From positions 19,639,200 to 19,703,199 of the forward strand of contig CM057133.1 in NCBI GenBank assembly GCA_029964075.1: a stretch of DNA of 64,000 nt, written 5' to 3'. The stretch is from Patiria pectinifera. Its lineage: Eukaryota; Echinodermata; Asteroidea; Valvatida; Asterinidae. Positions within the stretch are counted from its first letter, which is position 1; every line of letters starts with the position of its first letter. Made by a program: the position numbers and the translations under genes. Below are positions 10,633 through 46,059 of the stretch, piece by piece. Below the pieces are notes generated by a model. That model did not search any database. It was not told where the DNA came from and saw nothing but the letters and a program-made list of their open reading frames with translations.

Positions 10633-10731
10633 AATTGTCAAGTCTTAAACATGGAAAACGAGCTTTATAGAACCATTTTACTGCAAAAAGTTAACATTCT
10701 GACGGCTCTCCTCCATTCCTGCCATTCACAC

Positions 10732-10746
10732 GATATCCTGGCAACG
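10732..10746 (-). promoter_or_regulatory. X-box-like RFX site upstream of CFAP46
   Basis: On the minus strand the bases read GTTGCC, A, GGATATC. The first half-site matches the X-box consensus (GTNRCC, short spacer, RGYAAC) exactly; the second half is degenerate. It lies about 100 bp upstream of the CFAP46 ATG, where RFX sites of ciliary genes commonly sit. Position and half-site are read from the sequence; function is inferred. Confidence 0.45.
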
Positions 10747-10759
10747 GATACCGCTCTGG

Positions 10760-11184
10760 CGCTTATTGCTATACCGTACGCACAGAAGTGACAATTGATT
10801 GATTTGGCCAGTGCTAAAAGATATTTAGTTTCTCTCTTTTCCATATTATTTTTACTATTTGGGGGAACGAGAGGAACATTATTTTTATGTCCATATAACA
10901 AATCTAGGGCTTCCACCAAATCATTCTAAAACTGCAGAATCTGATAAAACTTTGTTAGTTTGTAACATACTAATTGTGAGATGCTTTAAAACAATCTGAG
11001 TGTTTGGTGTTGTTGATAGACATTTTACGGGGCAAATTAAACGATTAACACAGCAAAATCTCTTCTTTTTGTTCCAGGAGGGTATTCTGTGGCTGTTGAC
11101 GGTTGTCGCCGGTGTAAATCTCTGGCTAGAAACTTTACTAGGCCGGAAGTTCATCCCCTACAAAATAACAATTTTGCATGTGTG
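10760..11184. other. no gene recognised; possible upstream region for the divergent genes
   Basis: Mixed AT-rich sequence with two short chance reading frames. It lies between the CFAP46 promoter area and the first intergenic MITE. The first, noncoding PACRGL exon could lie here or further right, but no exon can be supported from sequence alone. Confidence 0.35.
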
Positions 11185-11600
11185 TTAAAGCCAGAGTCCA
11201 TCATTTACAGCTATCCCAAAAGTAACTGGCGTAATTATTGTTGAAAAACATACTTGGTTGAAGATAGTAAGGGGACTAAACTCGTCCCCCGCTGTGAAAT
11301 TATTCTTTCTGGCAAGCTGTTATTTTGAAAAAAAATCAACGAAAGTAGGCCTTTCCAACAGTGCGTCTTAAGAAGCACCGTTGGAAATTTCCGTCATTAG
11401 TTCGCTTTTTATTCGGCGAAGCGCGCGCAAGGGTTGACACGACGCACACGCGCGCGCAGTTGCTATAATTCGTCGGATCAGTGCGCGACATCGCGTAGCG
11501 CTGCAATCGGCTCAGTGAGAACGTGTCTCGGACGCTGAATTCAGGCCCAATTCAAAACATGATTCAGCAACTTTTCAAAATTCAAAACATGATTCAGCTC
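11185..11600 (-). mobile_element. TTAA-flanked MITE, family 1, copy 2, truncated
   Basis: Reverse orientation: TTAAAGCCAGAGTCCATCAT, then the shared internal blocks GTCTTAAGAAGCACCGTTGG and TCTCACTGAGCCG in inverse. It ends after the AATCATGTTTTGAATT block, which is followed by a short partial repeat of itself. The far end is missing. Confidence 0.75.
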
Positions 11601-11935
11601 CTCTCCAATGCCACGTTGCATTTTCCTGCCGCGCGCATCATACGCGCGTACACGCATGTCGGACTTTTGTGCACGCATGTCGGACATAAATCATGGCTGT
11701 GATTGGTCAGAATATCATGGGGCGGTGCTTACACTTTGATTTTCTTCATAGCACGCACCGAAACTTCTTGTACAGTGAAAAGTCTGGCATGATGGGGGAG
11801 GGGGATGTCCGGTAGGGGATTGGCGGAGCAGTTAGTGTATGGGCTGGGGTTGGCGGGGGTGTTGTCTGTTTCGGGGGGTGGCAGGATCGAGGGGGTGGCA
11901 GGGGTGTTGGCGGGCCGGGGGCCGGAGAGTGAGTT

Positions 11936-12130
11936 TGTTTCTGCATTCAATAAGGGACGTTGAACAATAGGAGGACAATATAGGTCCCCAATTTCCGGTC
12001 CCCAATTTTAACTTGAACTGGTTCGCGATGTGTACAAGACATATTTCTAAAAGTTCACGTACAAACAAAAGAAGGACAATAGTCTACGATTGCAGGTAAA
12101 TAGTACACACTTGCGTGTGATGGGGAGGGG
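11936..12130 (+). repeat. dispersed repeat with GGTCCCCAATT core, copy 1
   Basis: Blocks GACGTTGAACAATAGGAGG, GGTCCCCAATTTCC, GTACAAACAAA, GGACAATAG and GATTGCAGGTAAATA recur in the same order at about 27480-28045 and 44746-44935. About 190 bp, noncoding, boundaries approximate. Confidence 0.65.
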
Positions 12131-12176
12131 GAGGGGCAGATGGTACCCTGCTATACAGGCCTCCCCCTCCCCAAAC

Positions 12177-12333
12177 CAGTCTACCCGATGTTCCCCGATA
12201 CGTATGTTCACCAATACCGGTGTTCCCCGAAATCCGTATAGAGTTAGGGTTAGGGTTACAGGGTAAGGGTTTCGGGGAACATCAGTCATGATTGGGGAAC
12301 ATAGGTATTGGGGAACATAGGTATGCACCCGGC
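12177..12333 (-). repeat. GGGGAACAT palindromic element with TTAGGG core, copy 1
   Basis: Units of TATTGGGGAACAT and the inverse ATGTTCCCC surround an inverted pair CCGAAATCC / GGGTTTCGG. Between the pair lies GTTAGGGTTAGGGTTA. The same design, in reverse orientation, is at 56643-56797, and a shorter copy is at 52139-52235. Confidence 0.7.
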
Positions 12334-13067
12334 CTCATGTCCCTCCCCACTCCGACGGGGGAATGAGCTTATATCTTTAAGAAACGGATTCAATGCCCCT
12401 CCAGAAAATGCCCCCCCCCCCCCATTATAGTGCACCCCCTGCAGCTAGGTCTCCCACGACCTCATGAACCTCATGTATAAATACATAATTGATACATAAT
12501 ATTAAACTGGTTCATGAAATGTGTTTTTAAAGCAATCCTTGAAAATGCACCTTTGTGTCCCTTTATTTATATTTTCAACTTAATTTTGCCACTGTCAAGG
12601 GTATTTTGGTGCCTTTTTGTTTTTTTTATGCTAATGTAATTTCTATATTCATGAGCAAAAGTGTGATGTCATCTCAGGCAGAAACCTAAATGTTGCAATT
12701 AGTTTATTTACAAAAAGTTGAAAAAATGTTGGATATTTCGTTGTCGTAAACTTTCTTTCATTGTGGATTCGTTGTTGTGTCAGTTCATGGCAGTGAGCCA
12801 ATGAGCAAACTTTTCTCATCGTGAAATGTTTTCAATTAGCATTTTTTGGTTCACTATTTCAACAGAAAAACCGTGTCTCCCTGAAATGACAACAGCGCCC
12901 TCAGTTGTCTGGAAAAGCATGGGAAATTGAAAATGTTTAAAGAAGTGCACTTTTCAACAAAATTAACCAAAAAGGAATATCAATTAGTTTTAAAGTAGCA
13001 CAAAATAAATATGATCCTAAGAAATGTTCACTTTCACAAGCCCTTTAAAAATTACTCTCGCAAAATT
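12334..13067. other. no gene recognised
   Basis: AT-rich sequence with a C tract near 12411-12424. No exon-like reading frame with splice signals and no repeat shared with the rest of the window was seen. Confidence 0.45.
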
Positions 13068-13101
13068 GATCCTATAGCGCCGCAAGCGGCGCTATAGGAT
13101 C
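13068..13101. repeat. perfect 34-bp hairpin
   Basis: GATCCTATAGCGCCGC, then AA, then GCGGCGCTATAGGATC: 16 paired bases without mismatch around a 2-nt centre. GC-rich inner stem within AT-rich DNA. It may be the collapsed ends of a lost element. Confidence 0.85.
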
Positions 13102-13657
13102 TTTCATTGAAACCTACCTCTAAATCTACCTCAATTGTTTTTTTTTTTTTAATGATTTTACCTTTTATACAGGTTCATAAGATAAACATGTTTTTTAATA
13201 TTAGTAGCCATATCTTCTCATTCCTGTGCCTATGATTTAGATACTGACGGCTGCTGCTGAAAATGCGAAGAGAAAAGTCCCAGAAGAATGTAACGTAAGA
13301 AAACTGTTCACTAGCTCTATAAACTGATAAATTTCATAGGAAATCTGTTAGAAATGTTAACTATCGACAGAAACTAGGAGCCTAACTCAGTTTACACAGT
13401 CAGTGATATTGATCATGTTGTGTTATGAAGTTAATGCCAAGAAGTTTTTGAGAGATTGATGGGCATGTTCAGCGAATTGAGAGATTGTTGTGCGCTTTCT
13501 AAGTTTCTTGCAACGTGCGCAGTCTTTAGAATGAGCGCGCATTCTTAAGAACGAGTGCGCATTCTTAAGAATGAGCATGCAAACTTCAGAATGACTGCTC
13601 ATTCTTAAAATTGTGTGGGAACATTACATGCGATAAGCATTGGAGCTTGAGTTACTC

Positions 13658-15168
13658 GGGGGTCAGACTAGACCCGTGAACGTGGCGTTGTATACAACGC
13701 CACGTTCTTGTGTCATTTTGAACCTAGCGAAAATCAATCCGCCATACATAATTCCGTATGGGTGTTGAGTACTCACCTAGAAATCTAAATTTGCCCGTCC
13801 GATTGTTTAGGCTGTGTAATTTCGACGAAATTTGCCCACCAGTAAAGACCCATACGAACGTGTACAGAAATTTCATTTTTACACGACAAGTGACCCTAAC
13901 AAATGACCCCGGACGAGTCGCTTGGACAGATTGACGGCTGTTTCATGTCGCAACCCCGAAAAAAACAACCCCGCACCCGATTGGCTGCTCGGCTCATGAC
14001 GTGTACGTGTGCGCACGTGGGCGCACGTGCGCCAGCGTGCGGTGCGGTGAGAGAGGAAAGGACTTGAAACTTGTCTAAAACGATGTCTCTTTAGCTGCGA
14101 CAGTGAACAGCCGCAGAATTATACGAAGGACGGTACAATAAAACGCAATGCGCATGCGTCACTTGGGAGAAAATGGCAGCTAGCAGGACTTCATAAACCG
14201 GAAAATCGGGGCCAGAATTTTCCTCAAATTTCGTCAAATGCAAGTTTTGACGTGCAAATGGATTTCAAGACGGCTTCATATGTGAGTACTTATTACATGG
14301 GCAAAATAACATCCAGCTGTCCAGTGTGTGTAACGGAGGGAGTCAGAGGGACAATTTCGCCAGGTTCAAAATGACACAAGAACGTGGCATAGTTTACAAG
14401 CCACGTTCACGGGTCTAGGGTCAGACAAGTCGACCGTTGAGACAACTCGACTCGGGACAAGTCGACCGTTGAGACAACTCGACCGTATGTGCGATAAATG
14501 GAAAGACAAGTCGACCGTTGAGACAAGTCGCCTCGCATGTTTTTGGGCCTAGTTTTGGGGATAGTACCGGGGATTTTGACGGCGGCTGATCGCCGTTTGG
14601 GAGTGATGACACATGAGTTTTTTTGGTTGCATATAACAGAGCCGATATAGCGCAGCGTGATTGTCCATGCACATCGTTCGTTTTTTTTTCCGGGCCTGTG
14701 CGCGCATCCCCGTTTAACGTGGCCGTACCGTGCACGGTGGCATCGTTTTTGCCGGGCCTGTGCGCCCACTTATCCCTAGCCCCACTTGTGTGGCCTCAGT
14801 ATTGCTATCGCGGCCACACAAGTGGGACTAACTTATCCCATCCCCGGTGACATCGTTTGTGCCGGGCCTGTGCGCCCACTTGCCGCGCCGGTCGATGTGC
14901 CCACGTGCTGGGCCGGGCCCGGTCCTCGCGATGACCACCGGATCGGAGCGCCCTGTGTGCATCGAGTATGCCCGCGCCCGGGACCGGTCCTGTCATGCAA
15001 CTTTTTCCGCTCCACGTGTATACAATTCCATTAAGTCGAGCTGTCTCAATGGTCGAGTTGTCCCGAGTCGAGTTGTCTCAACGGTCGACTTGTCTCAACG
15101 GTCGAGTTGTCTCAACGGTCGACTTGTCCCGAGTCGAGTTGTCTCAACGGTCGACTTGTCTGACATTC
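13658..15168. mobile_element. hAT-like element C with subterminal GTCGAC arrays, 8-bp target duplication, split by element B
   Basis: AGTTACTC is duplicated exactly at 13650-13657 and 15169-15176. The inverted ends contain GTCAGACAAGTCGACC / GGTCGACTTGTCTGAC, followed inward by repeated GTCTCAACGGTCGA and GTCGAGTTGTC units on both sides. The middle (about 14560-15000) is GC-rich. It has a direct repeat, GCCGGGCCTGTGCGCCCACT (14750 and 14862), and a perfect 15-bp inverted repeat CCCACTTGTGTGGCC (14781-14795 and 14812-14826). Element B sits in its left tip. Short reading frames inside follow the repeats and are not genes. Confidence 0.8.
13668..14417. mobile_element. hAT-like element B nested in C, 8-bp target duplication
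   Basis: GGGTCAGA is duplicated exactly at 13660-13667 and 14418-14425. Inverted ends (about 65 bp) begin TAGACCCGTGAACGTGGC, then a small hairpin, then CACGTTCTTGTGTCATTTTG. The hairpin loops differ between the ends (GTTGTATACAAC on the left). The interior is CpG-rich with ACGTGTGCGCACGTG-like motifs. No transposase; a solo end lies at 9688. Confidence 0.82.
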
Positions 15169-15256
15169 AGTTACTCAAGCTAATGGCGACTGTGTAGTGT
15201 AGGGGCCCTGTTTTGTTTTGATTAAAGATAGGTCAGGTAGGCCTATTCCCTAAGAC

Positions 15257-15784
15257 CCTAGTCAATCATTTGTAATTTGCATGATTTGTGCATTTTGTTC
15301 GTTTGAAGCAACAAAAGTGTTCAAAATCGAATGAAGGATACTGAACAATTAACCTGATGAAGCTTCAGCTCAGCTTCAGCTGTATATTCCGAGAAAAACA
15401 GCATTCTAGGATCTCAATTTCAAATCAAAAGTTGCTGAATCATGTTTTGAATTGGGCCCGAATTCAGCGTCCGAGGCGCGTTCTCACTGAGCCGATTGCA
15501 GCTATAATTATACGATGTCGCGCACTGATCGGACGAATTATAGCAAGGGCGCGCGCATGTGCGTCGTGCCAATGCTTGCAAAACGAACTACACTGTACTA
15601 AGACGCACCAGTGGAAAGGCCTTCTTTCGTTGATTACTTCAAAATGACAGCTTGCCAGAAAGAATAATTTCACAGGGGGTTCACTTTAGTCCCCTTACTA
15701 TCTTTCAACCAAGTATGTTTTTCAACAATAATTACGCCAGTTACTTAAATTCGGATGTCTACAAATGATGGACTATAGCTTTAA
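15257..15784 (+). mobile_element. TTAA-flanked MITE, family 1, copy 3
   Basis: Matches the copy at 4896-5437 along its length (TTCAGCTCAGCTTCAGCTG, TTTTGAATTGGGCCCGAATT). The right end is intact (GGACTATAGCTTTAA); the left tip is eroded. Confidence 0.78.
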
Positions 15785-16443
15785 ATTAGAGTCAAAGATG
15801 TTTTTTATTGCTCAAAAATCACCTTTCCAATACAAAAGCAGACTTCTCTCAATTCTAATGACACCTTTTTTTGCCATCGGTTTACTGCTGGTTGGTGCAT
15901 TGCGAATCAGCGCACCATGCATGCTCACGGTACATCGCGCGGTGATCGCCAACTTTTTTTTCGGATTGCGTGTTGTTGCCGCACTGTCATCGTCATTTTA
16001 CCTCCAAATTTCCCTCCAGAATTCCGCCTTCCTGCCCTCTATGACATACCTGTTTAGTTAGAATGTCGCCAACTAGTTTGGTCGGTCTAATAATTTTAAA
16101 GTGGATTTTGTTCCCTTATAGTAGAGCTGGTTTATTGTTGGATTTTCACTAGATGGCTGAACCACGACCCGACCTGACCCGAATATCGCAAACGCGAAAC
16201 AGAAACCAACCCGACCTGACTGAAATGATGGAAAGGGCCTGATCCAAATAGAAGTCGGTTTTGGGTCGGTTTTGGGTCAGGTTAGCACAGCAATAATCAG
16301 TTTCAAATGGACTTGGTGACAACATCATACAGGCCTTAATATCTCAGCAATTTTACACTAACTTGGTGAACTAACTTGAGTGAAAACAGTATTTTGGTAC
16401 ATGTAGAATAAAATATGACTTTTTAACCCTGTTTTCTACCTAG
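15785..16443. other. upstream of the first PACRGL coding exon; CCGACCTGACC repeats
   Basis: From about 16160 to 16285 ACCCGACCTGACCCGAA-like units stand opposite inverted GGGTCGGTTTTGGGTC units, suggesting a small foldback element. No exon can be supported. The acceptor of the first coding exon follows at 16443. Confidence 0.4.
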
Positions 16444-16457
16444 TTGTCTGAGATGAA

Positions 16458-40818
<24,361 letters not shown>

Positions 40819-41090
40819 TGAAGGGTCAGAGGTCGTGTGCCATTGTACATATGCTTCAGAGCAGCTGCTGTAATTGTGTAAGAGGTGGATGCAGTGTGGT
40901 GAGGACAGAAAGCGTTACCAGTCACAACAAAAGACCATCAGCCGAATCATCAATAGGTCATGCATTACTCAATCATCGTTGCGATTTGATCCCTTATGGA
41001 GTATATTCTCTGATTTGCTCTAATGCGGTTGGGTCACAAGCCAGCATTTTCAAAGACCGATTCCAATGATGATGAACAAATGAGCAATTT

Positions 41091-42336
41091 TAGTCAGGTG
41101 GCATATGGTCGGAATCGTGACCGACTGGTCCAAAGCACCAAACTTGGCAGATAGATTCTTATAGTCCTAGAGAAGATATTTAGAAGGGTGACACCTGAAA
41201 TTCTTTTGGGAAGGGTGCCTAATTTGCATAAATCGTTAATCCCTGCCGTGTAATATATTTATTCCCATATTTGGGTATATTTTTATTTTTTTGAAAAGTG
41301 TATTTTGGTGATTCTACTTGCATATTCTTACCTCAATAACATTTTGTAAAACATATAAGTTACTGAATAATTAGGAGGACATAGTAAAGAACCAAAATTG
41401 CTACTATTTAACCCTAAAGTTACGCGCATTTACCTTTTCCTCAGATATCATCAACTAGTCTCGCCAAATGTGGGTATTGATGAGCTTCAAATTCACAAAG
41501 TTACTTACTGGCATAGTTACCCTAACAAAAATAAGTGGGAAATCAAGTGAAAATTGATAACATCTTGATGTTTAGCCCAAAAGACCAAAAAAGGGGAGAA
41601 AATGTGGTGTCCGTAAATTGGGCTAGTACGGGAAGGGTAACGTGGGGACTTGAACAAGTTCAACGAAATCCCCCTAAATAAGAGATTATTGTTGTTTACA
41701 ATAATTTTGTCTACGCCAAAACGTTTTCTCAACAATAATTTTGGGAATTTCCTTGAACTTGTTCCAGTGTTCCATGTTAGGCAACCCTTCACCTACTTGT
41801 TAGCCTAATTTATGGGCACCTCGTTTTTTCCCAGTTTTTGTTTTCTGGGCTTAATATCACAATGTTATCATTGTTCACATGATTTTGCATAAGGTTTTAA
41901 TAGGGTAACTGTACCAGTAAGCTACTTGGTGAATTTGAAGTTCATCAATGCTGATGTTTGGCAAGACTAATTGATGATATCTGGAGACAAGGTAAATGCG
42001 CGCAATTTTAGGGCATAATATTAGCCATTTTGGATCGTTACTATGTCCTCATAATTATTCAGTCACTTATATGCTTTGGAAAATGTTATTTAAGTAAAGA
42101 TATGTAAGTAGAATCTCCACAATACACTTTTCAAAAAAATAAAAAAATAGAAATATACCCAAATATGGGAATAAATATATTACACGACAGGGATTAATGA
42201 TTTATGCAAATTAGGCACCCTTCCCAAAAGAATTTTAGGTGTCACCCCTTCTAAATATCTTCTCTAGGTCTATAAGAATCTATCTGCCAAGTTTGGTGCT
42301 TTGGACCAGTTGGTCACGATCTTGACCACCTGACTA
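41091..42336. mobile_element. 1.25-kb foldback element with about 430-bp inverted arms
   Basis: Arms about 41091-41528 and 41905-42336 are inverse copies with few differences (TGGTCCAAAGCACCAAACTT, CTTTTGGGAAGGGTGCCTAA, GGGATTAA, TATTCCCATATTTGGGTATA). Tips TAGTCAGGTGG and CCACCTGACTA. The 376-bp middle has further weak pairing and no coding content. It begins 270 bp after the PACRGL stop codon. Confidence 0.85.
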
Positions 42337-42677
42337 TTTACAAACATGTGTATATTGCTCCTTGAAAAAAAACCCAGATTTTAATAGCAGGTAATTTTCC
42401 ATCAACCTTCTGCACTTTGGCTGTTAGCGGTGCCTTAGGCTGTATTGATTTTGATGTGCATAGATTAGCTGGAGAAAAGATTCGGTGCTCTCCTCAGAAA
42501 ATGTTTGCCCCAATTGTTTTTATGGTACTCCGTGTACATTCACCATTTCAAGGACAACGAATATTCATGATATGTAAATGAAGGTATGAGGACATTGTTG
42601 TGTTTTAGAGAGAAACAGATAAATTTATATGGCTTGCTGCCATATGTGTTGGTAAAAACAAAATTATATTTTATCAT

Positions 42678-43148
42678 TTAAAGGGAATATACATCATTTG
42701 CTTTTGCTGTAATTTTCAGAAATGGATGGAAATTGGGGGTTGGAAATATATAGCAAATATAGTTACACTGACTTTTTTGAGGTTTTGGGTTCGAAAATGC
42801 TATAAAAACCAAGAAAAACAATCATTTTCCTGTAGTCTGGTTCCCTGACTCCATATAAGAAGAAACAGAGCAGTTTACATACATTGGGGAATTGTAAGGT
42901 CAGGGAACCAGTCTAGCTGGCTTGTAACCGTTCATAGGTGTGTAATTGATTGTAAACAAGTGTGATGGTCAATTGGGGCTAGTATTTGAAGAAAAAAAAG
43001 CCACTTTTCTTGAAAATGACAGTATACCAGGTGCCACGATTTTACAGGATGCTTTACACTGTCATTCACTAACAGTCCAGCAAGGTATTTCAAAATGATT
43101 GGGTAGTTTTATTTTTTGATGTTTGCAAATGTTGTATTTTCCCTTTAA
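42678..43148 (-). mobile_element. TTAA-flanked MITE, family 2, copy 2
   Basis: TTAA at 42678-42681 and 43145-43148. Ends TTAAAGGGAATATACATCAT and ATGTTGTATTTTCCCTTTAA. Reverse orientation relative to the copy at 32222. Confidence 0.8.
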
Positions 43149-43199
43149 TGCCGAATTTCAGCTGTGAATTTTGAGTATAAAATAACAACTGAGATGTAC

Positions 43200-44500
43200 A
43201 TGTTTTTTAGCAATCTTCAGGTTGGATGAAGAGATAGAATGCAACCGCCAGAAATCCATACAATACCAATTTAAAAATGTTATTTTAGATTGAAAAAAAA
43301 ATTGTGTTCTTTTTTGAAGTTGTTCTTTAATCCAACATGCACTTCAATATACATGTACATATATACCAGTATTGACATGTGTAATGGATCTTGCATTAGG
43401 CCCTACATGTCTTTAATTGTTAAATTCCAGCTGAATTAGCTGATTCGTACGTGTCTGTAAATCAGGCAGTTTTAAAATTGTAATTTTAAAGAGTTTGACT
43501 TCTCAATCCGTGTGAAAATGTTATAAGTTATTAATAATTGTGTACATACGTTGATCATCACACTGCTGTGAAATGACTTCTTCATCACCAGTGAAGATTT
43601 TTTTGAGTCTAATTTTCAGAACAAAAACTACTTAGCGAAAGTTGATAATCAGCAGGACAAGTTCTTTTCAGAACTAAATATCTTCCAAGCAGTAGTTATT
43701 ACCACATGGTGTTACCGCAAACTGAAACGATATACTCTAATTTTTGTTATTCATTCTTATTTGGAAGTTATTTTTCCAACTTTCGTGCTGAATAGTTGCA
43801 GTGCGCTAAAACAGTGTGATTAATCAATTCAAGTATTAGCTTGCAAGGTTGCAGTCATTGTAGTGTATTCAAAGGGCAAGAAGTATTTTGTAATATGTTG
43901 ACACAGTGTGTGAACCTATTTGCACAGTTTTTCCTTGTGCTGGCAGACTTTGAAATATTCCTACTTTTTCCTTATTTTTCGTCGATTTTTTTTACCTTGT
44001 TCCTCCTACTTTTCCTACTTGTTTCTTGAAACATCCTGCTTTTTTGTCCCACAAATCCGAAAAACTAAATCTCATTGAATCATTTTTCATAACAAGAGCT
44101 TAGTTGAGGATGGAGCACAAGTGTTGTGAGTACAGAACATGCCAAATAAGGCTTATGATGCTGTGGACATGGGTGAGCATCAACGAAAACTACTCCTGAA
44201 AACCTGCATATGTCCTACTTTTATCCTGATTTTGTACTTCAAAGTCCTACTTTTGCCCTTTTTTTATTTTGATCCTACTGTTCTAGTGTTCTAGCCTGTG
44301 CTAGCCTCATAATCTTATGAAGATGGCCCCAAGAATATTGACTGAAACGTTGAGTAGTTTACATGCCTGTTTCTTCTCGGAACCGAAACCACCTCTCACT
44401 TCAGAGTCTGCGAAATTGTGCGATTCAGCGCGCAAAACCTCAAATTGCAATTGTATGACCAAAGTACATGTACATTGAAAATCAAGAAATGTAGATTACT
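43200..44500. other. no gene recognised
   Basis: AT-rich. A decayed relative of the 4122-4324 MITE lies near 43650-43725. From about 43940 to 44280 TTCCTACTTTT-like words recur in a T-rich tract similar in style to 17638-17814. Confidence 0.4.
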
Positions 44501-44535
44501 ATGGGTGGACCCGGGTCTGTGTGTGTATGGGGGTG

Positions 44536-44730
44536 CATGTTATGGTGTAAATCGAGGATACACACGTGCAACATCATGGATGAATTGAGGACAGGAACCA
44601 TATCGAAGACGACCTGGATTAGAAAACGTGTACAAAATCAAGGAGAGCTGTTGCTTAATAGTACAGGTATATACAAAGGAAAATGGAAGAGCAACAATAG
44701 AAAATCCTCGATTTACACCATAAACAACCC
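44536..44730. mobile_element. MITE with GTTTATGGTGTAAATCGAGG-type ends, copy 2
   Basis: TTATGGTGTAAATCGAGGAT at the left and ATCCTCGATTTACACCATAA at the right are exact inverses. The inside is colinear with 16806-17029. Confidence 0.75.
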
Positions 44731-44745
44731 GGATGTGTACGAGTT

Positions 44746-44935
44746 TATTCTGCATTCAGTAGGGGACGTTGAAAAACAGAGGACAATAGGGTCCCCAATT
44801 CCCGAAGGTCCCCAATTTAGAATCGTGTACAAAACATATGGGAGGTCTTCCTGAAAAGTTGATTACAGACAGAAGAGGGACAATAGGGGGTCCCTGATTG
44901 CAGGCAATACACACGTGAGTGTGTGTCCAAATGTC
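44746..44935 (+). repeat. dispersed GGTCCCCAATT repeat, copy 3
   Basis: GTAGGGGACGTTGAA, CCCCAATTCCCGAAGGTCC, ACAAAACATATGGGAGG and CCCTGATTGCAGG match the copy at 27480. It lies about 15 bp right of the preceding MITE. Confidence 0.68.
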
Positions 44936-45561
44936 GCTGGGGGTGGGGAAAAGGCACAGGATTCCCCCTCCCCGGTCACTTAGCCCCTGCCCCCCCCCCC
45001 CCCGCCTCCCCTGATGCATGGGCGTTCTTTATTCATTGTAAACAAGGTATCAAGTACCAACAAAATCTAAGCCATAATAATGTTGGCTTTAAGAAAATCG
45101 AGATGAAGTTTGCGTTCTGAAAAATCTATAATGATGTTTTTATGAAGTACCGAGTTAGATGGGATTTGCTTTTTAATTTGTATATAGTTTGTATACCGCA
45201 TGATTCTGAGTTCACATTTTGATTTCAATGTACGGTTGTTTATGAGACTTTATCCTTGCTATTTGGTGCTGTATTGCCAAATGGCGTTGCTTCTGTTGGC
45301 CAAAAGGCAAGTTAGTTGTTCTATACTGTTGGAATGTATCAATATGCACTGTTTATGAAAAATATAATTATTTAATAAAGTTTTAATTGTTGACTTAGTG
45401 ACTTAATGACGACTTTTTTCCATATGACTTGAAATGCCAATCGTAAAGCAATTTCTATTTCTAGTTTTCTGAACCATTGCATTTCCTTTGATTGACTCCT
45501 TAAAACGAAGCTTTGCAGTTTCTCCTAAACCAAAACTCCTATCCTACATTGCTTCACTGTA

Positions 45562-46051
45562 CAGGGTGGATAAAAAAGAAAAGAAACCGAGATATTATTG
45601 CTAATTGGAACAGAAGTAGGGCACGTGTGAATCGAAAGGAGATATCCTCTGTTAGGGTTGAATCTCCTCTTTAAAATGACACCCTGGTCATGTCATTACA
45701 TTCACGGTTGACTGAGCAGGGACCAATTTTATGAAAGAGTCTATTCAGAGAATTGCGCCACTTTTCAATTGTGGTTGTTGTGTCAATTGTCACAGAGTGA
45801 AAGGTTTGGTTTCCAATCAAGGCAAGTGTGGAAAAAAAAAAAATTCGCCATGAAAAGTGGCGCAAGTCTCTAAATAGACCCTTTCATAAAATTGGTCCTG
45901 CTCAGTCAACCGTGAATGTAAGGGCATGTTCAGGGTATCATTTTAAAGAGGAGATTCAACTCTAACAGAGGATATCGCCCTTCGATTCACATACTTCTGT
46001 TCCAATTAGCAATAATATCTCGGTTTTTTGGTGTTTTTTTTATCTACCCTG
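45562..46051. mobile_element. 490-bp TA-flanked foldback MITE with CAGGGTGG ends
   Basis: TA at 45560-45561 and 46052-46053. Long inverted arms: ATATTATTGCTAATTGGAAC, GAGGAGATTCAAC and GACCAATTTTATGAAAG-type blocks are present on both sides, around a short centre. Similar tips to the element at 26278. Tc1/mariner-like by target. Confidence 0.8.
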
Positions 46052-46059
46052 TATTGTAC

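Noticed and set aside
14407-15197. Several overlapping open frames on both strands around the GC-rich block
   Set aside because: They follow the GTCGAC arrays and the GC-rich centre of element C; no domain or splice context.
45374-45379. AATAAA as the PACRGL poly(A) signal
   Set aside because: It is 4.5 kb past the stop codon, beyond several MITEs; nothing ties it to the gene.
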